A stretch of DNA of 64,000 nucleotides from Melieria omissa (GCA_963971225.1 OZ020270.1:28581123-28645122), one strand, 5' to 3'. Numbered from the stretch's first letter, positions 32,916 through 45,740 are shown. The notes: generated by a model not told the origin, from the letters alone. Numbers and translations: made by a program.

Positions 32916-33677
32916 TAAAGGTACGATTACACGATGCGTCCAACGCACGAATAATTCGTTATATTGAACAAATTTCATTCGTGCACTGTGTAATATAATG
33001 ACGAACGTGTACGAATGTTGACGAATTTTAAGTGCGTGCGCATTCGTCTCGAATAAAAATGCGTACATTGTACGCACCGTATAATCGCCCCCTTTGTGTC
33101 GTATAATCACTTCTACAATAGTTTCAAAAATTCGTGCACGCATAATGTGCACGAATAAAATTTTCAATTCGTTCAAGGCATGCGACAACGAATTTTATAT
33201 CATTCTGAAATTTTAAAATAATTTGCTTGACTTTTTTCAAGTCCAAAATTGGCGATCAGAAGTGCTGATATGTACTTTTTTCATTTTTACGTTAAAAATT
33301 CAAGCTAACTTTTAAACTTGGACCTCTGATTTGTGTTCAGCGGATTAAAATACATTGAAATTAACTAGTAAAGCCCATCAGAGATTCAACATTTTGGTGG
33401 TTGGGTAATGTAAAACCGAAAACCTCAACCCAAAATCTAGCGTGATTCATTATTTTATATGATACCACTGCCACGGAATTCAGTGGCACCACTCCTCGAA
33501 TTCTTGGCGAAGTTGCTTGGCGTTTTGGGAAATATTTCCACGATTTGCTTCCAACAACAAGATAGACAAGAGGACAAGATGCTTAAGGTCGGCTATCTTT
33601 GCCACTCGCTCGCAATGATATCACCGTTAACATATTATAAACACGATCCCCCACATAACTAGATCCTTTCCGCACCG

Positions 33678-34060
33678 TTAAAAAGTTGTGCGATAATAAT
33701 GTATGCGTTTCGGTGGTAATAAAATTCGCATTGAATAGGGTTTCATTATATGAGTTGTTAGGACAAATGCATTGTCAGCTAAAAATACATGCGGCACTTC
33801 GATGGAACGACCAGGTAAAGGTTTTCGTGGTGGCAAATTCAATTTATCATTAGAGCAGTTCGCGATAACGTGCAAAAAGCTGGGCAAATGCATGTAATTT
33901 CAAATATTTGCCAAATTTCATGGCAAATCGGTTGCAGAACAAATTCACAGCTGTTTTTGAAGAATAAATCAAGAAGAAGAATAGAATATGTATTTGCGCC
34001 GTGGGAGCCTGCGAGAATAAAGTGCATGCATAAGTTGCTGCCACTGTGGAATCCGAAAAC
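33678..34060 (-). pseudogene. Harbinger transposase (DDE_4) fragment
   Basis: The minus strand encodes LPPRKPLPGRSIEVPHVFLA and then DNAFVLTTHIMKPYS, which match the PLPG...VPYVFVADDAFPL...MKPY region of PIF/Harbinger nucleases. The upstream part (33839-34060) is in a shifted frame. Both ends of the domain are missing. Confidence 0.65.
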
Positions 34061-34546
34061 AATTCACACCTAACTCCAGCGCTTCTTGCAAATAACTTAA
34101 AAATGTACTCCGACTGCAATGTTGTCATGTCGTATTCTGTGTGAAAATTGTATTTTAAAAGGTTTTATTTCAATAGTTTAATTCAATTACCAATACCTGT
34201 GGTATTTTTAGCCAACAGAAATGCGTTCGCACTTGTACAAATTTTTTTAAGGGGAGGTTCTTTCAAATTTGGCCAAAAGAAGGCCTAAGTTCGGAAATGA
34301 TTTGTGGCATGATGAAAAAACATAGAAACATCCGGTTTTGACGGTTGAATGGGTATTTTATTATACAATAATATGATATATTTTTTGTAACAAAATTCAA
34401 AATGGCGGCTGAACAATGGCGGCTTTCGTCGATCACTGCCTGAAAAATCTCGTCTCCGAATTTCAAGCCTACAGCCTCCTGTAGTAATCTGAAATGAAAA
34501 AGGTTTTTTTTAAATGAAAGTAGATGAAATTTTCTATGGCTTATAC

Positions 34547-36339
34547 CACAGAATAAATAGTAATACAGAACGCGCATCTCATACAAATTCAAAAATGTTA
34601 AGGGGTCGTAATATTACGACCACTGTTAATTGAACATTACGTCCTCTGCTATTAACATTACAAACAGCACTAGACAGCATTCGTTTCTGTTATTTCACAG
34701 AACAAACAGCACAGAGATAAGAAGAAAATAATAATCGCCTGCGGCTCCGCGAAGCATTGAAGTGAAAATAGCGTCGGCTGTGGTTGCTGTTGTTGTCGGC
34801 AAAAAAACGAAGTGCCACTTGCTTTTTACATATATGGCGAGAAGAGCAATAAGCTATGGTTGTTGTTATTGTTGCCGGCTAGGAAATGAAACATTGAATT
34901 CGATTTTCGATTCAGTTATTTTTGCTTTGTGGTTTATTCTGCGTGCAGCGCAGTGCGTACGTACGCTCTCGGTATTAATTTTACGACGGAGTATAGCGTG
35001 CAAAAATATATGAAAACGAATGTCAAAAGGGGGTAACTTATCGACTTAAAAAGTCACTACGCTATAAAATAATCACACTATTTTTAATATTAAAGATGGT
35101 TAAACGATTTGCTACAATCGTTATGTACGAAATATCTTTTAAATTGGGGATTTACATACATATATCGAAAAAAAGCAACACAAAAAATGTATTCTGCATT
35201 TTTTTTAACTTTTTTCTTATAACTTTTTGCTTTATAATAGTTAGACAAATAATATTTATTAAATATGTACATACAGTGCAAGCTCGGTATTCGCGACTAC
35301 CCATTATCGCGACGGCCCGGTTATCGCGACGACTTAATTTTTGACATTGCAGGTTCTATAATCGCGACAGTTTACGAAAAACGGGGTTCTATTTTCGCGA
35401 CTTTTATCTGTTTTTTTTTTTTTTAATTTTATTACAATGTCTATAACCAAAAATGGGAAATCACCGTCTTTTGGTATATTAACCTTTTTGGATTGTTAAG
35501 CCGAAAACAGCACTATAATAATCACGTGATTGAGCTGTTATTTTAAAAAATAATTTGCTAAAAAAGCAACCCAAAATCTGCAATTTCTTTAAAATTGTTT
35601 AAAATGTAAATATATAAATAAAAACAATTCTAATTTCAAAAGTTACATAAAATTTTTAAATAAAATTTTGGGTTCTGTTATCGCGAAAATTCAGTTTTCG
35701 CGACAGGTCTGGTTTTTAATTAGTCGCGAAAATCGAGCTTGCACTGTACATACATTAGACGTGATTAAATGCACAAATTTGTAATTACGATTCTTCGGAA
35801 CCTCTCATTTTTTTAGGTTTGAGTGGGGATAAAAGGCGTAGGGATAAAATAATAAATCGCAGCGAGAAGTCATTTACGCCAAAATCAGCTAAACCTTAGC
35901 CTTCAAGTGCTCATAACGATATAAGGATATATTTTCACGCAGAAGGTCGATCCAATAATTACATGAAAAAATCGTGTTCTTATTAATCGGCACACGCCAG
36001 GAATAGGCAGCCAAAGTCAGCCAGAAACAAAAATTCGAAATTTACAACTTTCATTCGTTGATCAACACAACAACAACGATAGCACATCGCCCTTCATTCG
36101 CTTCATTGAAAATAACAGTAGCTTCTATGGTCGGCATCGAGCGCACGAGCTCGCTCTGCACCACTCGGCACTTACCGAAATTACAATAACAGAGCTCATC
36201 GCCGCACGAGAAATTAACAGAGACAGAAGTTCTGTTCAACCAACTCTGTTATCTTCCCTTCTGCTGCTTTCGGCCCGCACCCGAAATTCAGATTGCTTCG
36301 CTGGTCGACATGCGCATTCTGTATACTGTTTATTCTGTG
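34547..36339. mobile_element. Non-autonomous P-like element (PE family, 1.8 kb)
   Basis: The ends are CACAGAATAAATAGTAATAC and the complement of CACAGAATAAACAGTATACA, diverged versions of the PE terminus, followed inside by GCGCAT. The 7-bp TSD CTTATAC lies at 34540-34546 and 36340-36346. There is no transposase. A pogo-like MITE is nested at 35274-35746. Confidence 0.8.
35274..35746. mobile_element. Pogo-like MITE with TCGCGAC motifs
   Basis: The TIRs begin CAGTGCAAGCTCG and are flanked by TA (35272-35273, 35747-35748). TCGCGA(C/A), usually preceded by TTA or TTT, occurs about eight times near both ends. The 473-bp interior is noncoding. Confidence 0.7.
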
Positions 36340-37303
36340 CTTATACCTAACTATAAGCAAAGAATATGAAGTAATATAGAAAGCGTATGTGGGCACAAAA
36401 CTGTTTTCGGTTGCTATGATGCGAGCGGGAAGAGCGAAGCGTAGGCATTTGAAAATGTTAAGTTTATAACATTTTCTGTTAGATTTTCGTAGGACAACAG
36501 CAAAAAGCAATGTTATTGTTCGAAACGGCTTCACTCGTGTACATTGAAATGGTTGTGTTGCAGCGTAGTGTTCGCTCAATCATATTTTGCATGTATGTTT
36601 CTTGATCTTGTTTGCCGAATCGCAAGCAAAGAGCAAACAACGAACCAAAGCATCGTCATCATCGTTTCAACAAAGATGACTCGGGATTCGCTAATGTTTT
36701 TGTTGTTGTCGATTATTGTGTGTATGCTTGTTTGTGTTGCCGATTGCCGGGTTTGCTGCCCAAATTGCTATCATATTTCTATCAATCGAATCTTTGTGGA
36801 TTGATTTTAATATTTGGTGGTTGATCCCAATTTAAAATGTTTACAAATATTTTTACGTGGCGAGTTCGAAATAAAATTATTAGTTTATATTTTCACATGG
36901 TTGATTACAAGTTTGAGAATATGGGAAAACTACGAAAAAAAATTAATTGATGGCTATATTGACTTCAAAATTCATAAAAACACTTGAAATCAAAAATAAT
37001 TAGGTAATAATTACGTGTTTTAATTTTTTTTTTAATCGAAATCTAACGGACAAACCAAGGGTTAAAAGATTGTATAGACAAGCATAATTTAATAGGTCTA
37101 TTGACTTTCAATATGTCGAAAGCACTACTAAAGCACTAAATAAAGAAATAAATAATAAGACAAGTATTTTGTCATATGAAAAATGTGATTTATGAATGCC
37201 CACGTTTAAAAATAGTATAAATATTCTACACATGAATTGTTCCATGGCGAATGATGTGACCATAAATTTACAATATACGATTTTCTTATTTTAGTTCTTT
37301 TAA

Positions 37304-37994
37304 GGGGGTCTCCTCATCAGTCAGTTTCAAAAAATCGATTATTTTTTTTTTGTTTCAATCGTTAGAACTTTTATCTGAGAATATTCTTGCAAAGTTTGAG
37401 AGTTCAACTCAAACTAGTTTAGGAGTTACAGGTTCGGGGAGAGACTCGCGTGGGGCAAGCGCGAGTCAAGTGAAAACTTTACAGCCCACGTTCTGAAAAC
37501 CATTTTTTTTTAAATTCCGTGCACGATTTAAAATAAACCATAAAAGCTATGTATACAAGTAAGATACTGTTTTTTAGATTATTTAATTGTGCATAGACTG
37601 AACTAAAAAAATTTTCTAAAAGATTTTTATTTTACAATGTAGTTAACGCGCTTACTTAAATACAAGGCCGAAAAATCGAGTCCTTTTTTAAAGAATGACA
37701 AAAATATTTAAATTACATCTTTTAAGCACCATAATAGTCTATACTATGCAGGAAAGCCTTCTGAATAAAAAAGTATTTCAATTTCTTGTTTCAGGTAAAA
37801 ATTACGGGCTGAGTCTTGCACGGAGTTTGAGTTGTCCGCGTCGATCTGCTGCGCAAGATTGTTCATAAATCTGCCATTTTTATTTATTTTGAAATTACAT
37901 AAACTTTTTTTACATAAACTTTCTTGTTGTTCTCATGTTCAAAAAAAATCCTGAAAAACTACCTTTTTTCCAAGCTACTGATGAGGAGACCCCC
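37304..37994. mobile_element. MITE with TTAA target (family 4)
   Basis: The TIRs GGGGGTCTCCTCATCAGT are perfect and flanked by TTAA at 37300-37303 and 37995-37998. The inverted copy of this arm near 45838-45846 has the empty site (GCTTGCTTAAAAGAAC). 691 bp, noncoding. Confidence 0.9.
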
Positions 37995-38011
37995 TTAAGC
38001 AAGCATTATAT

Positions 38012-39288
38012 GAGCCGTTCAGTGCACAAAGTGATTAACTCCACTTTTTGAAAAATCTTAAATTAAAACTTTCCTGAATAGTAAAGATTAACACCATTAA
38101 ACGACAAAATTTTGTTGGCCATTGAATAATAAGTAATTTAATAATTTAATTCAGAATTAATTAACTCCATCCTCTTATGTAAATCGTTTCAATTCAAATG
38201 CACGTATTTTCTTTCGACTTAGGAAAAGCTTTAGCCTTTCCTAAACCGACCACATCTGTAGCTCATTATAAGCGAAATTTATATGTTGAAAATTTCGGAT
38301 GTCATGAATTCAGTAAAAATATAAGCCACATGTTTGTTTGGCCAGAAACTGAAGGATCTCGTAGGTCTCAAGAAATTTTATCGTGTCTAACAAAGTACAT
38401 AAAAACGTATGCTGCAAACTTTGAAAAAATAATAACATATTCAGATTCGTGTACCGGGCAAAATAGAAATATTAAAACTGTCTTAAGTTTATTGAAACTT
38501 GTTCATAGTACGGAAATAAGAGCTGAGTCAATTGAGATGAAATTTTTGGTAAGTGGTCACAGCTATTTACCTAATGACTCAGATTTTGCCATTATTGAGT
38601 CACATGCGAAAAAATTCAAAACATTTATTCACCAGATGATTGGTACAATATAATCAAAACATGTAAAAAGAAAGCGCCATTTCATATAATCCAAATTACC
38701 CACCAAGATTTTTTTTCAACAAAACCTTTAGAACAATCAATCATTAACAGAAAAGTAACCGTCACAGGATTTCCAGTAAATTGGCTTAAAATACGCTGCA
38801 TAAAGTTAGAACGGTCCAAACCTCATGTCATACAATTCAAATATGACTTTAATGAAGATTCAGAATTTAACGAAATTAACATAAGGAAATCTGTAGCAGG
38901 TAGGCCACAGAGTATGAAAAATTTAGATCAGCCTTTATTATATCCTAAGGTAGAACTGTGACAAGGGAAAAAAGGAGAGACATGCTGGATCTGCTTAAAT
39001 TCATTCCTCCTGTTAACCATAATTACTTTAACCCTTTCCGACATGAAAATAAACCCGTCCTGTATGAATTGTATGTAACTTGTAACTTTTTTAAAATATT
39101 TTTTTGGCTATTCTTTCATATTAATTTTAAATACCATTAGATGAAAGCTATATATGTATTTATGTATTCTACAATATATATTTGAATTCATATTATAAAG
39201 GGAATTTTAAAAAACAAATTTACATATTTCATCGCATTTCTCAACTTCTTGTTTTATGGAGTTAATCACTTTGTGCACTGAACGGCTC
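38012..39288 (+). mobile_element. DNA transposon K with truncated transposase
   Basis: The TIRs start GAGCCGTTCAGTGCACAAAG and match for more than 30 bp. ATAT flanks both ends (38008-38011, 39289-39292), and the empty site CATTATATGTGGG is seen in the PE remnant near 19770. A second end of the same element lies at 45741-45826. The family is unknown to me. Confidence 0.8.
38198..39140 (+). pseudogene. K transposase, C-terminal part, frameshifted
   Basis: Three frames together give a continuous protein. The first block (38198-38653) has FDLGKALAFPKP, YSDSCTGQNRN and GHSYLPNDSDFAIIE. The second (about 38636-38960) has DDWYNIIKTCKKK and GRPQSMKNLDQP. The third (38958-39140) has REKRRDMLDLLKFIPPV. 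The SDxCxGQNRN and HxxxPNDxDFxxIE motifs recur in uncharacterised insect transposase-like proteins and probably hold DDE residues. The N-terminal half is absent, and there are frameshifts near 38630 and 38957. Confidence 0.6.
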
Positions 39289-40289
39289 ATATGTGGGCAG
39301 TAAAAAAAGTTCCAAAGAACGGGACGGAAAATTATTACGGGCTAATAAAAACGTCTTCATTTCTTTCCAATTTCCCTTTTTAATTGTCTTTTTTGATTAC
39401 TTATTATTTATTTTTTATTGCCTGTAGCGATCATATAGGTCACCACGCCAGCCATATTTTATTTTCTTTTCTATGATTACGCGCACACTACAGTCGGCAG
39501 TGAGTTCAGGAGCAATATGGAACGCCGTGCACGCTTATAGAAGAAGAACAAAAGCCAGCCGCCAGAAAATATAAATCGTTTTACAATTTCAGCATTTCGC
39601 CAGCGAAACAACAACAACAACATCACATCGTCCTCAGCTCCCAATCATCCCACGCCGCAGCAGTGTGCTAATGCAGACTCGCTGCAGTGAGCGCAACCAA
39701 AAGCAAGCCTTCGTATGTTTATTTTCTTTGCTTCTACCAAAGAATATGAAGTAATATAGAACGCGCATCTCATACAAGCAAACGCGTTGTATGGTGGGTA
39801 CTGCTGGTAGTACCCTCTGTTATTGACAGCAGAAATCTCTGTTACTAACAGCAGAAATCTCTGTAACTTCGGCGTAACATGTGAATTGAAGTCGCTTCTG
39901 TACTCATTCGTATTCTCGCTGCTGTTGCGCCACTTGATAAACATGACGATGAACGCTGCTTTTGTTGTCGCGGGGAATAGCATTATAATATTGGCAAACA
40001 AAAAAAAGTTAGCGGTATACTGTTTTTTGCGCTGTGCCGTGCAGGCGGGATAGCATTGTTATTGGTAATTGTTGCGTCGCTATTTCTGCTTTCTTTTTTA
40101 TAATCACAAGCAAATTACAATTAGCAAAAAAAATGCGTGAACTTGGTGTAGTAAAATATGGGTGCAAACATGTTGCACAAGAGCGTTTATAGTTATTTAT
40201 TAAAAATATTATTGTAAAGTTTTATGTTTATTGTTTTACTTTCGTTTAAATTTATCTTTCATAAATAATAATTTTTAATAAGAATTTTT

Positions 40290-42866
40290 TTATTTGCCAA
40301 CAATTATTTTCAATTTTCGTTCTTTCGAACTTCCTTTTTGCACAGCCCACATGCAGTGTTTTCGTAGAAGAACTAAAATAAGAAAATCGAAAATTTGGAC
40401 TCTATGGTTACAGCACTCACCATGGAACCATTCAGGTGTAGCATTTTTACAAGATTGTAAAACGTGTGCTTTAATACCAATTTTTTCAGGTTCTGCTTCG
40501 AAGATTTTATGAAAAATTAAAATATGTTTAATGCATACATTCATTAGCGAATTGGAAGGAGCAAAAAGATTACCAAAATCAGAAATTGACTAATAATTTT
40601 TGTGAAAAATAAAAATTTCACTTGGAGCAGTCAAAACTTCATCCCTTTTTCTCAATTCGTCACCGCATTTTTCACAATTTAATTTAGGAATGATTTTGTA
40701 CGCTACGTATCCAACAAAATACCTCATGGAAACCAGCTCTAAGTTAATATCTTTCGGATTACAAAAGGTGTCACCTACAAAATACGCCTCGTGCATCTCA
40801 CTACTTAGATCAAGATTTTCCAGGATTTCATTGTCATTATCATCGCCATTAGTCTGCAAAACATCCTCATTAAAAGAAGCGCTTGAAATTAAATTAGTCA
40901 TTGAATCTTGCGTCTCTTCACAATTGGTAGAGGAGCTAAACTTTATTATTTTAAAGGCTAATAACCTGGCTAAGATATTATTAAGTTCGGCTACAGAGGG
41001 GTTACAGTTATTACCTCCTTTTTGCCTTAACAGAGCAAACGTATTCTCCAACTTGTCCTGGTTAAAGGCCTTTGTCATAATAAAAAACTTGTCCGAATTA
41101 TCTTTTAATATTTCATCTACAAGTAGAAGGACCGATTTTAAGGATAGTTTCATGCTATCTAGGAAGAAAACTCGTTTTTTTTTCATCAACAAATTTCACT
41201 TCCTCTAGATAATATAAAAATGTTTGAATAAATGTGTGCGATTCTTTCTTAATCTGAAGAGCAGATCGGTAGCAGTTATCTGCATACAAAGATCCACTAT
41301 TCATGCAATCAAATATTTGATCAATTTTTGCTATAAAATCAGCTGTGGATAACGCTACCTCTTGTGAGATTGTTTTAAATCCACTTATGTCTGAAATTGT
41401 TCTGATAGCAGCTTCAACTGTTTTACTGAACACTTGAGTGGCAAATTTAACACGCATTTTTTCAAATGAATTTGGAAATATGTGTTGTCTAGTCAATTTT
41501 GGGCACATTTTGGTTTTACAATTTTCTTCCCTCTCCCAAAGCTCTTGAACTACTTTAAAGCTAACTAAACCATCAGGCGTTTTCAAGTCGCATTTAAGCC
41601 AACCATTTCGCAATGACTTGATTAAATGTGGGAAATCGAACATGCAATAAATTTTTTGATTTTGAAATTGAAAGTATGGTTTCTCTATACATACGCCTAA
41701 GTCGGAGAAACACTTTCTATTAGAAGACCCCTGATCACAAACCAAAACGTTCACTACTATACCAAAATTGCTTAAAATTTTAAGATTTTCTTTAATTATT
41801 TTGCACAAGGTATCTGCTGTTAATCCATTCTCTGACACAAAATAGTTTAAAATTGAACACCAACTCGAGAACATGGACTTCAACATAAATACACATACTT
41901 GCTTACCAATTTTTTTTGTTCTTTCGAAGCCTGTGCATTCAAATCCGTCAATTAAATCTAGTTTTTGATTGTATCGTAATTCTCTACGTATTGCCATTTC
42001 GTCCATTAAAAGAACCATATTATTTTCATTTTTTTCCTCCAACTCTAAGCACATCTTTTTAATGAATTCAAAAGCCACATTGTTGATACCGGGCTGAAGG
42101 AACTTTATTGGAGCCCACCGATTTAAGGTGCTGATATGTGGCAAATTGAAATTTAACTTATCTCTTAGGAAAGAATATGTTGATTGTGAAATATAAAAAA
42201 TATTTTGCGCTAAATATTTCACTTCGTCAGAATATTCTTTTGGCCGGGTGCTAAGTAAAAGTTTACAAAATGTTTTGGATTCCAAGTTGATATGTTTTAA
42301 AGAATCAATTGAATTTTTTAAAGTCTTTGAACAACAATTCTTGGATTTTAAAATAAAGCGCTTTTCTTTTCGCAATTTTTCGTTAATTTTTTTGAATTTT
42401 TTTAATAGGTCGCTGTATTTTTTTTTGTAATAATGGGTTATTTTGACGTTTTTTCGCAATTACTGCATACTATGTCATCATAACGTGGTCGTTTCAATGA
42501 AGAATCTGGTTCTAAAAATTCTTCATCCGAAATCTCATGATCTTCGTCTAAGTTTAAGGTTGGAATCGCATCCTTTTTTAGAAACCTTTTTCCTACATAA
42601 GTACTGGAGAAATGATTTTCACAAATATACAGTTTTCGGTTATAGTCGTCATAAGATATATTGCATTTTTCGCGCCAAATTTGGCCAAACACGAAATCAG
42701 CAGCGGGGAATCTAAATAATCTAAGATTCTCGCATTGTCGTCTCGATTTTTTGCAACTGCGAACACAACATTGAATTCCAGACGTTGAGGAATTTCTATT
42801 TGTCTTTATATTTGTAGCCATATTGTAACAAACCGAAACACAAAATAGAATTACAATGTTGGACAA
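40290..42866 (-). pseudogene. P-element-type THAP transposase, PE1 copy
   Basis: The same protein as in PE2, broken at several points. The THAP domain (42438-42866) is separated from the rest by a one-base loss in a T run (six T near 42450, seven in PE2). The main part runs 41155-42459 and keeps the segment VALSTADFIAKIDQIFDCMN that PE2 has lost. The C-terminal part begins in another frame after an A9 run (41179-41187) and is cut by a CAG to TAG change near 40590, leaving 40290-40544 as the tail. Conserved motifs are as described for PE2. Confidence 0.85.
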
Positions 42867-42891
42867 TGGCGTTAAAATACTTCTTAAAAAA

Positions 42892-44520
42892 ATTCAAAAT
42901 TGGTATCAACCACGTCAAAATATAAACAAATAATTTTACTTGGAATGCGCCACGTAAAAATATTTGTAGAAATTTCAAATTGGATTCAACCACGTCAAAA
43001 AAAAAACGCTGCAAAAGGTTCAAAATTGGTATCAACCACGTCAAAATATAAACAAATGATTTTACTTGGAACTCGCCACGTAAAAATATTTGTGAAAATT
43101 TCAAATTGGATTCAACCACGTCAAAAAAAACCGCTGCAAAAGGTTCAAAATTGGTATCAACCACGTCAAAATATAAACAAATGATTTTACTTGGAACTCG
43201 CCACGTAAAAATATTTGTGAAAATTTCAAATTGGATTCAACCACGTCAAAAAAAAACCGCTGCAAAAGGTTCAAAACAGGGTGCGGAGAACGATCAAAAT
43301 ACGATCTTTCTCACGAATAATCGCAACCAAAAACTGAGTGCTTCTAATTTCTCGCGAGCGATAAAGTTGCGCTGCGAGCAAAAGCATTTACGATCTCTCA
43401 CGAGAAATTTAAATTTTCGGAAAAATCGCGAATGAGAAAATGTCGCTGCAAGCGTCGTCAGTTCGATCTCTCGCGATCGTTCGTTTGTTGCGAGCGCTTG
43501 TTGTAAAACTCAATCAGTAACTCGTATTGTGAAGATTGAATCTTTGAACGATCGCGATCGTTCGTCTGGGCAATAAATAATGTATATAGGAGTTTGAGCA
43601 GTTTGCTATTATACTCGGCTGCTACTAACTGCAGTTTATTTCCTAAAGGAAACTTATGTATAGAAGTTTGTAGATTTTAAAGACCTTTTGTTAGGAAAAT
43701 TATAACAAAAAAATAGAAAACTTTGTGTTATGTTTGTATATGGTCTCGTGTGCACAAAATGCACTTTGAAAAATCTGTGTCTTTATTATATGTAACAAGT
43801 TTCGTCTTGTCAATATTTGACACTTTGCCCATATTGATATAAAAAAAGCAAACGCACAAGAAAATAATTTCACAAATCGTCCTTCGTCCGTATATATAGC
43901 AAAATAGACTAAATTCAATGATTGTTTGCAGCCACGCTCTACCGACGAACCTTACAAAAATTCGTTCGCGATCGATCAAACATTCGCTCGCGAACGCTCG
44001 TTTTGGGATTGTATTTTATCGCGAGAAATACTTGAGCAAACGAGCGGTTGCGAATGATTTTCTGCATCAGCGTTCTTCCCACGACCGATCGCTTTCGTAC
44101 GCTCGTTCGTTTGAAATGTGTATACATAAACTCGCTGCATACGATCTCTCACGAACGAATACGTAGGCAATGCATTCGCAACCGCTCGTTTGCTCAAGTA
44201 TTTCTCGCGATAAAATACAATCGCAAAACGAGCCAATATGAGAAGATCGAATTTTCGATCGTTCGCAAGCGAATTTTTCCGCACCCTGGTTCAAAATTGG
44301 TATCAACCACGTCAAAATATAAACAAATGATTTTACTTGGAACTCGCCACGTAAAAATATTTGTGAAAATTTCAAATTGGATTCAACCACGTCAAAAAAA
44401 AACCGCTGCAAAAGGTTCAAAATTGTTATCAACCACGTCAAAATATAAACAAATGATTTTACTTGGAACTCGCCACGTAAAAATATTTGTGAAAATTTCA
44501 AATTGGATTCAACCACGTCT
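42892..44520. repeat. Five-unit tandem array, about 126 bp per unit
   Basis: The phrase TATCAACCACGTC recurs at about 42903, 43029, 43154, 44300 and 44426. Each unit also carries a second half with 'ggattcaaccacgtc'. The hAT-like MITE separates units three and four. PE2 has a single unit at 50712-50817, so the array expanded in PE1. The open frames seen across it are repeat artefacts. Confidence 0.85.
43277..44288. mobile_element. hAT-type MITE rich in CGATCG/TCGCGA
   Basis: The ends are CAGGGTGCGGA and its complement, with a perfect 8-bp TSD GTTCAAAA (43269-43276 and 44289-44296), a hAT signature. The 1,012-bp interior has no transposase but many ACGATC, CTCGCGA and CGTTCG motifs in both orientations. 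Confidence 0.85.
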
Positions 44521-45001
44521 AAATATTTGCAGGTTTTAAAAATCAATCAAAGCGCAGCATTTGAGCAAACAGCCATACACCACAAATCTTCGATTGATAG
44601 TGACATTACAGCAAAACCAAAAAGCATACACACAATAAACGACAACAACAAAAACATTAGCGAATCCCGAGTCATCTTCGCTGAAACGATGATGACGATG
44701 CCTTCGTTCGTTGTTTGTTTTTTGTTTGCGCTTCGGCAAACAAGATCAAGAAACATGCATGCAAAAAATGATTGAGCGAACACTACGCTGCAACAACCAC
44801 CACTTCAATGTACACGAGTGAAGCCGTTGCGAACAATAACATAGCTTTTTGCTGTTGTCCTACGCAAATCTAACAGAAAATGTTATGAACCTAACATTTT
44901 CAAATGCCTACGCTTCGCTCTTCCCGCTCGCATCGTAGCAACCGAAAACACTTGTGTGCCAACATGCGCGTTCTATATTACTTCATATTCTTTGCTTCTA
45001 C

Positions 45002-45740
45002 TCACATGTTACGCCGGAGTTACAGAGATTTCTGCTGTTAGTAACAGAGAGCTCTGCTGTCAATAACAGAGGGTACTACCAGCAGTACCCGCCATACAAC
45101 GCGTTTGCTTGTATGAGATGCGCGTTCTATATTACTTCATATTCTTTGCTATAAGCCATAGAAAATTTCATCTACTTTCATTTAAAAAAACCTTTTTCAT
45201 TTCAGCTTACTACTAACTAACGTAGCGGAATGAAATATGAACTGATTTCCAACCACCATTCCAATTATTAAACAAATAGCAATAGAAAAACTAAATATGG
45301 GAAAAGTAACGGTACTATTCCCGCAATCATTCGACTGGAGATCAATTCAACGGATAACAGTTAATCGCAAAAATGTCATTGTCGGAATTAGAACGTCACA
45401 AATTCATTTTGTGAATTTTGTGAAAAAAATCCAGACAAGAGGAATTATGAGATTTTTCTTCATTTTTCTGAAATGCAATTTTAAAAAATATTTATTTAGA
45501 AAACTATAACGGCTTTAAAGAGTTGAAAAACGTTTGAAAAAAACGCGGCTCCGGTAAAAAGTGTGCTTTGCAGAGCAGCCAATGTCGGGCTAAATTAAAA
45601 GCAGAAATCGTGGGTCATTCAGCAAAGTCGTATCGTGCGTTGCCGAAGAAGTATCTTGCTAGTTAGAAAACTATAAAAAAGTATATAGCAGACATGGGAG
45701 TTGCCAAATGTGCAAAAAAAACTCTACCAGCAGTCTTTTA
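45002..45740. other. PE3 end, G fragment and unassigned sequence
   Basis: 45002-45148 is the right end of PE3. 45156-45200 repeats the G arm (CCATAGAAAATTTCATCTAC). 45200-45740 has no match elsewhere in the window and no convincing gene. A 70-residue open frame at 45297-45509 lacks family motifs. Confidence 0.5.

Larger units (their letters stand above)
39738..44994 (-). mobile_element. P-like transposon PE1 with THAP transposase
   Basis: The two ends are identical over 31 bp, starting CAAAGAATATGAAGTAATAT. The 7-bp TSD CTTCTAC lies at 39731-39737 and 44995-45001; a G before the left copy would also allow 8 bp if the last G of the element is counted. It inserted into PE3, close to that element's end. 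It contains the transposase gene (40290-42866), a tandem array and a hAT-like MITE. Confidence 0.9.
36358..45148. mobile_element. PE-family element 3, with nested insertions
   Basis: The left end CAAAGAATATGAAGTAATAT at 36358 pairs with the complement ending at 45148. The 7-bp TSD CTATAAG lies at 36351-36357 and 45149-45155. Without its insertions (the TTAA MITE, element K and PE1) it is about 1.5 kb and lacks a transposase gene. Its own DNA is 36358-37299, 37999-38007, 39293-39737 and 45002-45148. The last part is an inverted copy of the left end of PE1 and PE2. Confidence 0.75.

Noticed and set aside
36544..36804. 86-codon ORF with cysteine-rich end (and its inverted twin at 46339-46599)
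   Set aside because: It lies in the repeated noncoding arm of the PE elements; the degenerate copy near 19000 does not preserve the frame.
40690..41208. 172-codon ORF opposite the PE1 transposase (and its twin at 48566-49084)
   Set aside because: It lies antisense to the conserved transposase and has no independent support.
42796..43435. Open frames repeating MDSTTSK-type peptides in both strands
   Set aside because: They arise from the 126-bp tandem array, carry no family motif and are absent where PE2 has one unit.
42892..44520. CRISPR-like array
   Set aside because: The units are whole 126-bp tandem copies without unique spacers, in a eukaryotic transposon.
45297..45509. 70-codon ORF in unassigned sequence
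   Set aside because: No family motif and no second copy to test conservation.
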